Below, in pieces: positions 1-9,449 of a DNA stretch of 64,000 bases. Within the stretch, counting starts at the first letter, position 1; the number at the start of each line of letters is the position of its first letter. Location: assembly GCF_030441895.1 (NCBI RefSeq), contig NZ_JARJAS010000007.1; one strand, written 5' to 3'. Origin of the DNA: Enterococcus_D entomosocium. Its GTDB lineage: Bacteria; Bacillota; Bacilli; Lactobacillales; Enterococcaceae. Made by a program: the position numbers and the translations under genes. Below the pieces are notes generated by a model. That model had not been told where the DNA came from and searched no databases. It saw only the letters and a list, made by a program, of their open reading frames with translations.

Positions 1-81
1 AAAAAGGATCAGAGCGCAAAAGAGGCGTTTTCCAAAAGGAAAACTGCCTAATCTATCGATTATTCATAGAATATTACATAG

Positions 82-118
82 AAAAAAGACAAACCTCATA
101 TTTGTATAAGGTTTGTCT
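82..118 (-). terminator. Rho-independent terminator of the degV operon
   Basis: Perfect 10-bp arms AGACAAACCT and AGGTTTGTCT (87-96 and 109-118) are followed on the minus strand by six T. It lies just beyond the stop of the leftward DegV gene. Confidence 0.75.
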
Positions 119-126
119 ACAGTCTG

Positions 127-154
127 AAAGAAAGGCACGGGGCCTTTCTTTTTT
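127..154. terminator. Short hairpin, bidirectional terminator
   Basis: Arms AAAGAAAGGC and GCCTTTCTTT enclose a 5-nt loop directly after the DegV stop codon. The T-run is best on the plus strand, so it may also stop rightward transcription. Confidence 0.5.
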
Positions 155-1013
155 ACTCTTCTAAAAGCTGGATACCGATCCCTAACAACCCAGGACCCGT
201 GTGGACGACTAATGCGGGAGAAATTTGTCCAAATAAGATTTCTTTGACCTTAGGAAATTCGGCTTCTAATCGTGCTTTCATTTCTTTGGCTTCTTGCAGT
301 GCATCACCTTGCGCCACAGCTAAACGCACATGGCGATGATCACCGATGAATTGCTTGATCAAGTCAACGGTTTTGTCCAAGCTTTTCTTCCGTCCACGAG
401 ATTTTGCGACCGTATAGTAGATCCCTTCTTCATTACAAGAGATAATTGGATTCAATTTCAAGGCATTGCCTAAGATGGATGCGACCAGACCGATCCGGCC
501 GCCTTTTTGTAAATACTCTAAGGTAGCTACGTTGAAAAAGACTTTGTTTTTCGGCACTTCATTCGTTAATTGTGCCCGCAGTTCTTCCCAAGTCACGCCT
601 TTTTCTAACAGTTCTGCTGCACGAATCGCTTGCAGGCCTGCACCGATTCCGATATTTTTCGTATCAAGCACGAAAACCTCAAGATCCGTCCGTTGTTCAC
701 CTAACAGGCGAACAACATTAAACGTTCCACTCAATCCGCTGGAGATGGTTACAGCAAAGACTTTTTCATACCCATCGGCTTTGATCCGATCAAAGATTTC
801 CCCGATCGCCGCGCCATCAGGTAATGAAGTACTAGGAATCTCTTGCGGCAAACGTTCGTAAATTTCTTCGGCAGTAATATCAACTTTATCGGTATAGGTC
901 CGATCCTTGTAAATAATTTGCAATGGCAGCATATACATGCCGTATTGCTCCATGATCTGTGCGGGAACATCGGTACCTGAATCAACTAATAGGGCAATTT
1001 TCTCTTTATTCAT
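153..1013 (-). CDS. DegV family protein (fatty-acid binding)
   Basis: A 286-residue protein of the usual DegV length. The N-terminus (KIALLVDSGTDVP) and the TSLPDGA and TISSGLSGT stretches are the family hallmarks around the lipid-binding pocket. DegV/FakB proteins bind a fatty acid and, in systems with a FakA kinase, present it for phosphorylation so that host fatty acids enter phospholipid synthesis. No FakA is visible here. The start is supported by AAAGGAG seven bases upstream. It overlaps the end of the upstream DUF1836 gene by 8 bp, so the two form one leftward operon. Which lipid it binds cannot be read from sequence. Confidence 0.92.
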   Translation of the reverse strand: MNKEKIALLVDSGTDVPAQIMEQYGMYMLPLQIIYKDRTYTDKVDITAEEIYERLPQEIPSTSLPDGAAIGEIFDRIKADGYEKVFAVTISSGLSGTFNVVRLLGEQRTDLEVFVLDTKNIGIGAGLQAIRAAELLEKGVTWEELRAQLTNEVPKNKVFFNVATLEYLQKGGRIGLVASILGNALKLNPIISCNEEGIYYTVAKSRGRKKSLDKTVDLIKQFIGDHRHVRLAVAQGDALQEAKEMKARLEAEFPKVKEILFGQISPALVVHTGPGLLGIGIQLLEE

Positions 1014-1572
1014 GGGCTTCTCCTTTATGTGTTTCTAAATAAATGACTTCTAATTCGATGGTTTTTTCTGCCAACAATTTATTAGCAAAGGAACGCGTTG
1101 CACCTTTCATGGCCACTAATTCAATCGGGATTGGTTCCGATGCCATTTGCTCGGGCTCTCCCATTGCTTCTTTGCCAACAAGATGAATTGCTTTTTCTTG
1201 TTCTTCACAAAATACATTATAGGCATTTCTGATTCCGACAGCTTTCCCTTGAAAAAGGATGCCTGTCTTTATTTCTGGAATTGTCAACACTTGCTTCAGC
1301 ATCGTGATCGCGATCAAAAATGCGAGATGCTTTTGGTTGTAACGTTTTTTTTCTGGTGCGGGGATCATCCCTTTTTTGACATAATTATTGACCATAGAAG
1401 AGGTCAATAGCGGATGTTTTTCTGTTTGGATCACAGGTGATAAATATTGGTCAATCAAAGTGATTACCTGATCCATATACAGTTCCAGGGTTGGCAACTC
1501 TTCCCACCTAGGCAGATGGAATTCCAGCAGCGATTCACCCCATGTTTTCATGTCCGATTGTAATTTTTCCAT
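1006..1572 (-). CDS. DUF1836 domain protein
   Basis: About 188 residues, soluble, without membrane segments. The length and the N-terminal helical segment (LPRWEELPTLELYMDQV), followed by a winged-helix-like stretch (LTSSMVNNYVKKGMIP, KRYNQKHLAFLIAI), match the DUF1836 family of Firmicutes. This layout resembles a MerR-type helix-turn-helix, so DNA binding is possible but not shown. An in-frame ATG lies 12 bases further upstream, but the ATG at 1572 has GGAGG at ideal spacing and is preferred. It precedes and overlaps DegV, a pairing often seen in enterococci and streptococci. Confidence 0.85.
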   Translation of the reverse strand: MEKLQSDMKTWGESLLEFHLPRWEELPTLELYMDQVITLIDQYLSPVIQTEKHPLLTSSMVNNYVKKGMIPAPEKKRYNQKHLAFLIAITMLKQVLTIPEIKTGILFQGKAVGIRNAYNVFCEEQEKAIHLVGKEAMGEPEQMASEPIPIELVAMKGATRSFANKLLAEKTIELEVIYLETHKGEAHE

Positions 1573-1793
1573 GTCATCCTCCATTTTGACTAACAGAAGG
1601 TTAGATTATCACAAACTAATCATCTAGTTTCGATAACTAGATACATTTTATCACGGTTTTCTGAGTTTTTAAAGCAATCTGATCAATCTTTTAAGAATTT
1701 CCTATCATTTGAAATTGGGGAACGAATGGTGTTTTTTTAAGATAACCCCTGTTTTCCAACTGAAAAAAGCGCACATTTTTTTCAAAAGAATGA

Positions 1794-1822
1794 TTGATTT
1801 TTAAACACCGGAGTGCTAAGAT
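1794..1822 (+). promoter_or_regulatory. Sigma-A-type promoter of tRNA-Lys
   Basis: TTGATT (-35) and TAAGAT (-10) are separated by exactly 17 bp and lie 20 bp before the tRNA 5' end. Confidence 0.65.
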
Positions 1823-1841
1823 AATGAAGTACTTTTGGTAC

Positions 1842-1914
<73 letters not shown>

Positions 1915-1931
1915 TTGGGTGCCAAACCCAC

Positions 1932-1991
1932 GGAACAGGTAAATGTTGGTGCGAAAGCATTTCGAAAACATTTATGCTGTTCCATTTTTTT
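1932..1991 (+). terminator. Terminator of the tRNA-Lys transcript
   Basis: Arms GGAACAG (1932-1938) and CTGTTCC (1977-1983), extended by TAAATG/CATTTA, are followed by a run of T. Confidence 0.65.
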
Positions 1992-2200
1992 GTTTATTAT
2001 TATCACCTTGCAATAAAGGGATTTTTTTGATAAGAGGATTTCTTATTTGAAGAGGTCTGTGTAAAACTTCAAAAACTTTTGAGCGATGAAGAAGGCATCT
2101 CATTACGATTCTCTCCCTTACTCAAACGATGACTCATTTACCGATCACGAAACGAGTATTCTACAGATTTAAATCATTTGAGAACATGAGAATTAGAATC

Positions 2201-2270
2201 ATAAAAAAACTCCTTTCGATCTGATATGCGGTTGGTAGCCACTATTAGTATATCGAAAGGAGTTTTTTAT
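2201..2270. other. Long 19-bp-arm inverted repeat
   Basis: Arms 2201-2220 and 2252-2270 (core AAAACTCCTTTCGAT) are complementary over about 19 bp with a 31-nt loop and T-rich ends on both strands. It is the first of several palindromes in an otherwise gene-free stretch between the tRNA and 2762. It could be a terminator or a small mobile repeat. Confidence 0.6.
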
Positions 2271-2287
2271 CGCTAAAGCTATTTCGT

Positions 2288-2339
2288 CCACGCGTAGAAA
2301 CGCGCGGTTTTTTTGTTTCGTACGCTACGCGAACGAAAC
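2288..2339. other. Two further small palindromes
   Basis: CGCGT/ACGCG (2291-2304) is followed by a T-run, and GTTTCGT/ACGAAAC (2315-2339) follows at once. The first looks like a short terminator. The GC-rich palindromes stand out from the AT-rich surroundings. Confidence 0.4.
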
Positions 2340-2361
2340 TGACTAAAGTCAATAATAATTT

Positions 2362-2440
2362 AAAATCTGGGTCAGAATGAGGTTCATTCTGACCCAGATT
2401 TTATTTTTCACAACATATCAGTCCATATTAACAGAGAACA
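2362..2440. repeat. Dispersed palindromic repeat, copy 1
   Basis: A perfect palindrome has 19-bp arms AAAATCTGGGTCAGAATGA and its complement (2362-2380, 2384-2402) with a 3-nt loop. The right flank (2403-2440, containing ATCAGTCC) also resembles the DNA beside a second copy at 16250-16330, so the repeat unit is larger than the hairpin. No gene sits in 2403-2761. Confidence 0.7.
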
Positions 2441-2761
2441 CATAAAATTAGTTTTTTCGCTATGTCATAAAGTACTAAAAATAGGTTTTTGACGATATTC
2501 TGCAAAAAATTTTCAACGAGGAAATAGAAATGGTATGATATTGTTTTAGAGTATTAATTGGTAGTATAGACATCTTCTCCAAGTCCCCCCTATCAATACC
2601 CTTCTACTTTTGAAACTGTGAAATTCTCCTTAGAGAACTACATCACAATTAAGATTCATATTATTTTTGTCATATTCGGTTTATTATCTTTATTCACTTA
2701 TCATTCCATCAAAAAGATTTCTTGTGGATGGACTAATAAAACTCAGTAAATGTATGAGACG

Positions 2762-3127
2762 TTATTTGACTTGAAATATAAGTGAATAATTCGTTTTACT
2801 ATTCAAGTTGTAACCACATAGTTCCTTCGTATAACAAGGATAGTCCTTTTCAACCAATTCAATCAATTCCTTTGAACCTAATCCCAACTGGTCATCTTCA
2901 AGTAAATCAATTAGCTCCCCTAATAAAGCCAAACGTGCATCAATACCTAGAAAGTACGGAAATACTTCCCAAAAGTTTTCTGAAGAGATGGTATCAATCA
3001 ATGTACTCATCTCCATTAGTTGTTGTTTACAGTACTCTTCAATGCAGCTATATCGGTTAAAATAGGGGTGGAACGTAGTATGCCACTTTTGTATATAATC
3101 TTTGGAGTTCAATGGGTTCTCCAACAT
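2762..3127 (-). CDS. Small helical protein, paralogue of the 29927-30271 gene
   Basis: A 121-residue, soluble, acidic, helix-rich protein with no signal peptide. It shares an ordered core with the protein at 29927-30271: SENFWEVFPYFLGIDARLALL against KENFWSVLPRILGIDAKLNLL, then KELCGYNL against KELCGYDL, and a common C-terminal YSLIF/YSLVF. I do not recognise an established function. It may belong to a small enterococcal DUF family, perhaps DUF7006, but I am unsure. The start has GGAG at good spacing. It lies 180 bp downstream of the first WxL cluster on the same strand, and its paralogue also lies just downstream of a surface locus. Confidence 0.75.
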   Translation of the reverse strand: MLENPLNSKDYIQKWHTTFHPYFNRYSCIEEYCKQQLMEMSTLIDTISSENFWEVFPYFLGIDARLALLGELIDLLEDDQLGLGSKELIELVEKDYPCYTKELCGYNLNSKTNYSLIFQVK

Positions 3128-3306
3128 ATTACTCCTTTCCCTTACATCAATTTAATCTTCAATACATTATTGCAAAAGGCTGATAATTCTTTTTCAACCT
3201 CTATTTTTACTAATCATCATTTCTATTATTGCTGTTAGATGCTTCCAGTACTTATCTGTTATCAAACGTCATGCAAATTCTTCTAAAAAACATTACCAAT
3301 ATCCAA

Positions 3307-3573
3307 CTAGAGTTTTTTTCTTTCAGCCCTTCTTAAATACCACGTAACAAAGACAACGAAACCTCCTAAAATCCCCATATAAGAAAAGGTACTTCCTGTT
3401 TGAGGTAGATTTTCAGAATCGTCTTTATCAAGATTATTTCTCTCGTCTTCTTGATAAAAGCTAACAACCGCACGGTTTTCATTTGTTGTTGCTCGTCCAG
3501 TAAGGGCATTCCCTAAGACAAAGGGGGCAAAGAAACATAGACCGATAAGTAAAACAACCAACCTTCTTCTCAT
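3307..3573 (-). CDS. Small LPXTG-anchored surface protein (CscD-like)
   Basis: An 88-residue precursor with an N-terminal signal (MRRRLVVLLIGLCFF), a short acidic exported part, then a sortase signal LPQTG, a hydrophobic helix and the basic tail RRAERKK. Only about 30 residues would remain on the wall. Small LPXTG proteins of this kind are constant members of WxL cell-surface (csc) clusters. The start at 3573 is chosen over the longer in-frame ATG because it overlaps the stop of the preceding WxL gene as ATGA, implying translational coupling. Probable substrate of a class A sortase. Confidence 0.85.
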   Translation of the reverse strand: MRRRLVVLLIGLCFFAPFVLGNALTGRATTNENRAVVSFYQEDERNNLDKDDSENLPQTGSTFSYMGILGGFVVFVTWYLRRAERKKL

Positions 3574-5333
3574 CGTATGCCTCCCATCGTCGGATCCCCC
3601 ACTAATTCCCAAGTGATTGTTGTTTGATAATCTCCCTCGTCCACAGGGGTATTGGCAGGTATGATGAGAGAAACACCAGTTAAGCTATGATTTTCTACTT
3701 CTCCTATTTGAATGATTGTTTTTCCATATTCATCTTTTGCATTTTCTGAAGCATCTCTCGAAACGATCAATTGAGGGGTTTCTCCTAGCAAGATTTCTTT
3801 TTGAGGAATGGAAATAGCCGTGTGAGCAGATTCAATCACTTTCAAATCCTTCAAAGCTATAGAAGCTTCACTCAATTTCTGGTTTTCCTCATTTAAAAAT
3901 GGACTCATGGACGCGTAAATGCTCCACTGAGAAGCATTACTAAAATCAGTGACCTTGATCCTTGGAGAGAATTCTCCTTTAGCAGAAATTTCTTGTCTAC
4001 GACTAGTTTTTTGTACTTCGCCAAAATCAAAATTACCGTGTGCAATTTCCGATAATTCCAGTTGACCAGATTCAACTAGATACGACACCTCGTATTCCAC
4101 CGAAAAACTGTACATATCTTCTTTTTTTTGTGTCACTTGTACAACTGCTTTGCCTTCATTTCCAGGTAGTAGCGTATCAAGACTAATCAGATCAAACGCA
4201 AATTCTCCTTTTTCCTGCTCCGTAAATTCTTCATGAAAATTGAAAAATTCACTCAGCCTTTGAGCTATTTCTTCTGGTGTATCACTGGCTTCAATAGTGA
4301 GTTTGTTCGTTGTTAGTTGATTCACCCGCATTAATTGAAAGCCATTTTCCGTCATCATGTAAAGTGCCTCCGGCCATCCAATTGCTTCACGTACAGGTTC
4401 TTCATTCCTTGTGACCCATGTATTGGCTCCATTGTAATTTTGATTTGCTACTGCAAACCTGTTTACGCTTAATCCGATCACATCACCAAATTCTATATCA
4501 ATATTGTTTAACGTATCATTCCAAGTCTGTACGACACTCGTTCTCGGTTGATTGACTGTAAAAAAAAGAATCGGTGTTCTATTGGAATATTTTTTATGAT
4601 AGATCGAAAAATTTGGTCTTGATGTTACTTGATTTCCCCACGCGTTACCAAACCCTTCTGAAGCAACAAGAGATGGACCTGTATCACTGATATGCAAACT
4701 GATCACCCCAGTACTAGCATCGGTTGCAGCTTCTCGTGAGAAGATCGAATGGCCCCATATCACTTCAATCGGTACATGTATTTGAGTTTCTATTTTTGTT
4801 TCAAGATGTACGACAGTTATTTGGACTTGCTGATTGCCTAAAAGACTTGTATTCGGTTGATCTAAAAGGATTACCTTAAATTCCTCACGTTTTACTTCAT
4901 CCCCATTAAGCCTTACGTTGGTCACTAAATCTCTCAGTCGTTCTTCAGAAAATTTCCCACCTAATCCTATCATTTGAGGAACTGCTTCTGCTGTGAGCAC
5001 ATCCTCGCTAGAAAGATGATTATATTCGCTCTCCTGTATCGATCTATCCTCCTCTCCTTCATCATAACTACCACTTGACTCACCGTCAGAATTATCATTG
5101 CCCGTGCTAGAAGTAGGTAAATCTATGATACCTTGCGATTCATCCGTTGTTTGATTTACTGCATGTTCTGATTCAGTAAAATAATTTTCATCTAGCTTAA
5201 GGAAAGAATTGCTATCTTCAGATGTCCTTTGTGTGATCGATGAATCAATGGTTTCTACAAACATGATGGTCGATGGAACCAAGTACCTAATAATGATTAA
5301 ACATAGTACGGTAATAAGCACATTTCTTTTCAT
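3570..5333 (-). CDS. Large WxL-domain surface protein (CscC-like)
   Basis: A 587-residue protein with an N-terminal hydrophobic signal (residues 1-25), a Ser/Glu-rich linker to about residue 110, a long unrecognised ectodomain, and a C-terminal WxL domain from about residue 420. The domain opens with the usual GNFDFGEV strand and ends TWELVGDP. The first WxL motif is degenerate (QWSIYAS, Ile replacing Leu), while the second is canonical. WxL domains bind the cell wall non-covalently and form complexes with DUF916 proteins. It is fourth-to-last in a leftward cluster of DUF916 protein, small WxL, this gene and small LPXTG. Confidence 0.9.
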   Translation of the reverse strand: MKRNVLITVLCLIIIRYLVPSTIMFVETIDSSITQRTSEDSNSFLKLDENYFTESEHAVNQTTDESQGIIDLPTSSTGNDNSDGESSGSYDEGEEDRSIQESEYNHLSSEDVLTAEAVPQMIGLGGKFSEERLRDLVTNVRLNGDEVKREEFKVILLDQPNTSLLGNQQVQITVVHLETKIETQIHVPIEVIWGHSIFSREAATDASTGVISLHISDTGPSLVASEGFGNAWGNQVTSRPNFSIYHKKYSNRTPILFFTVNQPRTSVVQTWNDTLNNIDIEFGDVIGLSVNRFAVANQNYNGANTWVTRNEEPVREAIGWPEALYMMTENGFQLMRVNQLTTNKLTIEASDTPEEIAQRLSEFFNFHEEFTEQEKGEFAFDLISLDTLLPGNEGKAVVQVTQKKEDMYSFSVEYEVSYLVESGQLELSEIAHGNFDFGEVQKTSRRQEISAKGEFSPRIKVTDFSNASQWSIYASMSPFLNEENQKLSEASIALKDLKVIESAHTAISIPQKEILLGETPQLIVSRDASENAKDEYGKTIIQIGEVENHSLTGVSLIIPANTPVDEGDYQTTITWELVGDPTMGGIR

Positions 5334-5379
5334 CTGATTTTCCTTTCCTTCAGAATGATCCAGAAGAATTTACGATGAT

Positions 5380-6120
5380 TTATCCACCTATACCTGTAGT
5401 AGGATCTGCCACTAATTCCCAGACAATCTCAGTAGAATACTCCGTATTATTGGCGGTTGTGTTTGCTGGTATGCGTAGCACCACCCCGTCAGTATGTCCT
5501 TCTCCATTTGATTTTCCTAATGCTAATGCCCAAGCGCCTGCTCCTTGCGTGGCATCTGCTGTTGCCAGCGATTGTGCTGCTTGTCCTAGCACGATCGCAT
5601 TTTGATTTACTACTGGTGTAGCGTCTGTTGAATTTACATAACGCAGACCTGTTAAGGTAATCGTTGCGCCATTTAATTCATGACCACTCTCGTCAGTTAA
5701 CTGGTTTGGCTGAGACACTTGTAACTCCCAACCTAATCGTTCACTTCCTCGACGATCTTCCGTTGCAACAAAAGGTACCCGTGCTACTTCTTCACCGTCT
5801 ACCCATACATTATCGAGCCTTGCTTTTTGTTCAATTGCGTGAGACACATTTTTGATCTGTCCAAAATCAAAATTTGATACATAATTAATACGCAAAAGTC
5901 CTGGGTGAGGATTGGTTGGTTCTTCAGGTGTAAGCTCATCATCTGGATTCTCCGGATCAGGAACGACTGGATTTGAAGAGTCATTCTCTAGAATCGTTAC
6001 TTTCCCTTCAGTTGTAACTTTTGTTGCATCTTCATAAGTTGCAGCATAACTAATTCCTGTACCAATTCCAAGACTAGTCGTTAAAAGTGCTGTTAATAAA
6101 ATAAGATTATTTTTTTTCAT
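5380..6120 (-). CDS. Small WxL-domain surface protein (CscB-like)
   Basis: A 246-residue protein. Signal peptide MKKNNLILLTALLTTSLGIG with cleavage near SYAAT, then a Pro/Glu/Asp-rich linker (PDPENPDDELTPEEP), then a WxL domain. The first motif is GWELQVSQ, the second VWELVADP, close to the C-terminus, as usual. It also has the family NFDFGQI strand. It is expected to sit on the wall and partner the neighbouring DUF916 protein and large WxL protein. GGAGG precedes the ATG at good spacing. The 46-bp gap to the next gene suggests one transcript. Confidence 0.93.
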   Translation of the reverse strand: MKKNNLILLTALLTTSLGIGTGISYAATYEDATKVTTEGKVTILENDSSNPVVPDPENPDDELTPEEPTNPHPGLLRINYVSNFDFGQIKNVSHAIEQKARLDNVWVDGEEVARVPFVATEDRRGSERLGWELQVSQPNQLTDESGHELNGATITLTGLRYVNSTDATPVVNQNAIVLGQAAQSLATADATQGAGAWALALGKSNGEGHTDGVVLRIPANTTANNTEYSTEIVWELVADPTTGIGG

Positions 6121-6281
6121 TTTCTTTCCTCCATTGTCCTTTGAATAAATGTTTTTTAGTTATCCTTCCGCTTTTACAAGCCTTATTCACTCCTTTCTCA
6201 CTAGATTTAGCATTTTTATTCTCTTAATTCTGCTGGATAAATCCTATAAAGCAGCAATCCTTATTATCATATTATTGATAT

Positions 6282-7301
6282 TTACGCTTTCTTATTCTTC
6301 CTAATCCCCCACACAACTAATAGAAAGAAGAACAAGCCAATTCCTAAAAACATTCCATATGAAATGAATGCTCTCGACTGATCTAAGTTCACTGCACTTT
6401 GATTTAATTGGCGAGCATTCGCATTCGTTATTGAAAAAGTTTGTTCAAATTGATACTCCTTATCGTCGGCTGTTATAAGCATTTTAAGAACATAGTCTCC
6501 TGCTTCAATCGGTTGCGATCCAGTTGGGATACCAAAATTGAAATTCGAATTTGGTGCCATTCTCAACTCGTGTGCATTATACGTATAGATAGGTGTACCA
6601 CTTCCTTCCCTATATATACTCGACTGAATGGTCATATTACGTATAATCCCAGCAGCACTATTTTGTAGATTTGCTTCAATGTGATTCCGATAGTTACGCT
6701 GAGCTGCAACCACCTCATTTAATGACAATTCATTTTGAACCGCTACACCACCTGTTTGATTTAAGAGAACACCAATCGTATAAGCAACTTCATGTACCAC
6801 AGTTTGGTTATTCTGCTGATTCTTTTCCTCAGTAAAACGAATCCCTCCAAGAATATCTCCTTCCCATTCTTCTTGAGGTAAGGATATAACCATCGTCGCT
6901 AGGGCCGATTCACCAGCTGGAATCAGTAGTTCACTCTCTTCAATAGCAATCAGTTTATCCATTCGATGAATTAAGGAATAATCATACACCTGCTCCCCTA
7001 AATAACTAGGGATGCCATTTTGATTTGTAGATGCTGGATTTGCTGTTACATTAACCTTGAGTTCTTCTTCGGAGGGGTTGTACACTCGAATCGAAACAGT
7101 GTGCTGTTTTCCAGGCTCATCAATGATATGGTAGTATCCTTTCTCATTCACATTGCCTTTTTCATCTAATGGTTGTATCGAGAATGAATTTACATTTTCT
7201 GCAAAGACTTCTTCAGTAAACGCTCGGCTGTCCATTACAGCTAAAGCTACTATCAAAATAAAAAGTTCAACTTTTTTTCTTGAAATTATACCTTTCACCA
7301 C
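6282..7301 (-). CDS. DUF916/DUF3324 WxL-interacting membrane protein (CscA-like)
   Basis: A 339-residue protein. N-terminal signal to about residue 35, then a DUF916 domain (FSIQPLDEKGNVNEKGYYHI) and a DUF3324 domain (about residues 180-300). A C-terminal membrane helix (GMFLGIGLFFFLLVVWGI) ends in RKNKKA. In the family these proteins anchor in the membrane and bind WxL proteins and peptidoglycan. Two tandem GTG codons can start it (7301 or 7298). The second lies six bases from GGAGG and may be the one used. It is the promoter-proximal gene of the first csc cluster. Confidence 0.92.
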   Translation of the reverse strand: MVKGIISRKKVELFILIVALAVMDSRAFTEEVFAENVNSFSIQPLDEKGNVNEKGYYHIIDEPGKQHTVSIRVYNPSEEELKVNVTANPASTNQNGIPSYLGEQVYDYSLIHRMDKLIAIEESELLIPAGESALATMVISLPQEEWEGDILGGIRFTEEKNQQNNQTVVHEVAYTIGVLLNQTGGVAVQNELSLNEVVAAQRNYRNHIEANLQNSAAGIIRNMTIQSSIYREGSGTPIYTYNAHELRMAPNSNFNFGIPTGSQPIEAGDYVLKMLITADDKEYQFEQTFSITNANARQLNQSAVNLDQSRAFISYGMFLGIGLFFFLLVVWGIRKNKKA

Positions 7302-8108
7302 ATACCTCCTCAGTTTGATTCTTCGAAATTATAACTTGATGTCAAAGAGTAAACCAAGTTAATTTCTATGCTCGCTATAAATACATTCTGTTATTAATTA
7401 AAAGAAAAACGGCAGTAATCATAATTAGAAAATGATTACTGTCGTTTTTTTATTATTAAAATTATAAGTCTGGATTTCCTCAGGCGGCCTACTTAACCTA
7501 AGATCATTGAACGGTAGTAAGCAAGACTATTTATTCTATAATGGTTCTCCTATCACTGAAATAGATATAAAAAAAGAGGAGGTAATTTGAGATCGCTTCA
7601 CTCATCTTTATAGCCTAGTAAAATTTAATGAATTATTATTATGAATAAAATTCTAATCTAAGTATAATTAGTATCCATATCAAAAAGACATGACAAATTT
7701 TAGATTTTGCCATGCCCTAGAAAGAAATTAAAAGAGTGATTTTGATGTTGCATGCACTTCCCCAAGTCCCATGCTACAAATATAGTTTAACAATACAAGT
7801 TTGGAAAACACAGTCAAAAAATGTTTATTAACCTACATATTTTGAAATCAAATAATCGAATGAATACTTTTAATAGATGATAAAACTCAATTTTAGAACT
7901 CCTTTCCTATTTGTCATCATTCCTGATTATGGAGTCCTCATAATATCTTTCTTAGAAAATTAAGAATGGTTACTACACAAAAAGTTAATTTTAATATCAG
8001 ATCATTTCTGCTACTATTTCCAATTAAATGATGATAAAATGTAAATAAGAAAGGCATATCGATATAAAATATTCCAAAAACCACTTTCTATCCATAAGGA
8101 GCATAATA
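7302..8108. other. Intergenic AT-rich region with one strong hairpin
   Basis: It holds the leader of the csc cluster on the left and the ribosome binding site of the ATPase gene (AAGGAG) on the right. The only structure seen is a hairpin at 7405-7450, with arms around GGCAGTAATC/GATTACTGTC flanked by A and T runs. This could act as a terminator on either strand or as an attenuator about 100 bp ahead of the DUF916 gene. No coding region is supported in the rest. Confidence 0.5.
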
Positions 8109-9449
8109 ATGACTATAAAATTAAGAGAAATAACTATTGAAAATGTCAAAAACGTTGAAGGGGGTTCAATTAAGTTTAAAGATAAAGGTAGCTTTCTAAA
8201 CGTAGTTGGAATCTATGGGCAAAATGGATCAGGAAAAACCACGTTGATTGATGTTGCTTCCATAATTCAAAAATTAGTGTTCAATCAGACATTGTCAACG
8301 AACGTTTCTGGAATGTTAACTGATAAAATCGCCAGAATAACTACAGATATAGAAATCCCCGGTGAACTCTTACTTCGCTACATTGTATCTTTACAAAAGA
8401 TAAGCATCGATGGCGAAACTAAAACTAAAGTTATTAAAGAAGAAATTCAGACACGCGTATTAGAGAAGTATAAAAAAACAAAACACCTTGCTATCTATGA
8501 TTGTTCTGATAAGGAGTTACTCACTTTGAATGTACAAGAGAAGGCAGGGAGCCAAGATGCCTTACAAATCATTTCTGATGTAGCAACTGATAGTCAAACT
8601 TCTTTTTTATTTAGTAATAGTTTTAGAAAATTAATTCACAATAAAAATAAATCTCTAGAGAAAAATTCTTTTTATGAACTTTATAACGCCTTAGATGTTT
8701 TCACTCAATTTGCAAGAAACCTTAGAATTTATACCAGTGAATTTGCTGGCTTAATTTCTGCAAATATTTTTGCACCTGTAAGTATCAATTACCGCAAAGA
8801 TGACAGAGAATTTCATGGTGTCTTACCGTTTAAGTTAAGGGGTGAGTCAGGATTTGTTCCGAAATCCAACATTCCTTTGTATGAAAGTGTTATTAAACAA
8901 ATTAATATTTTATTACCTGAAATCATCCCTGGGTTAACCCTAGATATGACTCAACAGGAGATACGTTTGGATCAAGATGGTAAAGAAGAGGTTAGATTAG
9001 AATTTATTTCTAGAAGAGGAAATGCAAAATTCTCACTGCATTATGAATCAGATGGGATAAAAAAAATTATTGCTATGATTAATTTTCTAGTTGAGGTTTA
9101 TAATGATGAAAACATTATTGCTTTTATAGATGAGTTGGATGCAGGAGTGTATGAATATCTTCTCGGTGAATTGATCAGTGTAATGTCAACAGGCGCTAAA
9201 GGGCAACTAATTTTTACTTCACATAATCTACGAATACTAGAAATGTTAGACACTAACAAAATTATCGTATCAACAGTTAATCCCCAAAATCGATATATTC
9301 GTTTAAAAGGTGTAAAAGGATCCAATAATCTTCGAGATTTTTATTTACGTACCATCCAATTAAGTGGACAAGAAGAAGAATTATATCAAGGAAAATCTGC
9401 AGGTGCAATACGAATTGCTTTAATGAAAGCAGGTAGAGAAATTGGCTAA
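8109..9449 (+). CDS. AAA family ATPase of a two-gene defence candidate
   Basis: A 446-residue ATPase of the SMC/OLD-like (AAA_15/AAA_21) type. N-terminal strand IKLREITIENVKNV, Walker A GQNGSGKTT near residue 40, and a C-terminal Walker B NIIAFIDELDAG followed by a switch histidine in FTSHN. The large insert between the Walker motifs is what one expects of RecF/OLD-like enzymes. It overlaps the next gene by 8 bp, so the two proteins are probably made together. ATPase plus Toprim pairs of this layout occur in anti-phage systems (Gabija, PARIS and AbiL/RloAB among them). Exact membership is not decidable here. AAGGAG lies at good spacing. Confidence 0.85.
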   Translation: MTIKLREITIENVKNVEGGSIKFKDKGSFLNVVGIYGQNGSGKTTLIDVASIIQKLVFNQTLSTNVSGMLTDKIARITTDIEIPGELLLRYIVSLQKISIDGETKTKVIKEEIQTRVLEKYKKTKHLAIYDCSDKELLTLNVQEKAGSQDALQIISDVATDSQTSFLFSNSFRKLIHNKNKSLEKNSFYELYNALDVFTQFARNLRIYTSEFAGLISANIFAPVSINYRKDDREFHGVLPFKLRGESGFVPKSNIPLYESVIKQINILLPEIIPGLTLDMTQQEIRLDQDGKEEVRLEFISRRGNAKFSLHYESDGIKKIIAMINFLVEVYNDENIIAFIDELDAGVYEYLLGELISVMSTGAKGQLIFTSHNLRILEMLDTNKIIVSTVNPQNRYIRLKGVKGSNNLRDFYLRTIQLSGQEEELYQGKSAGAIRIALMKAGREIG

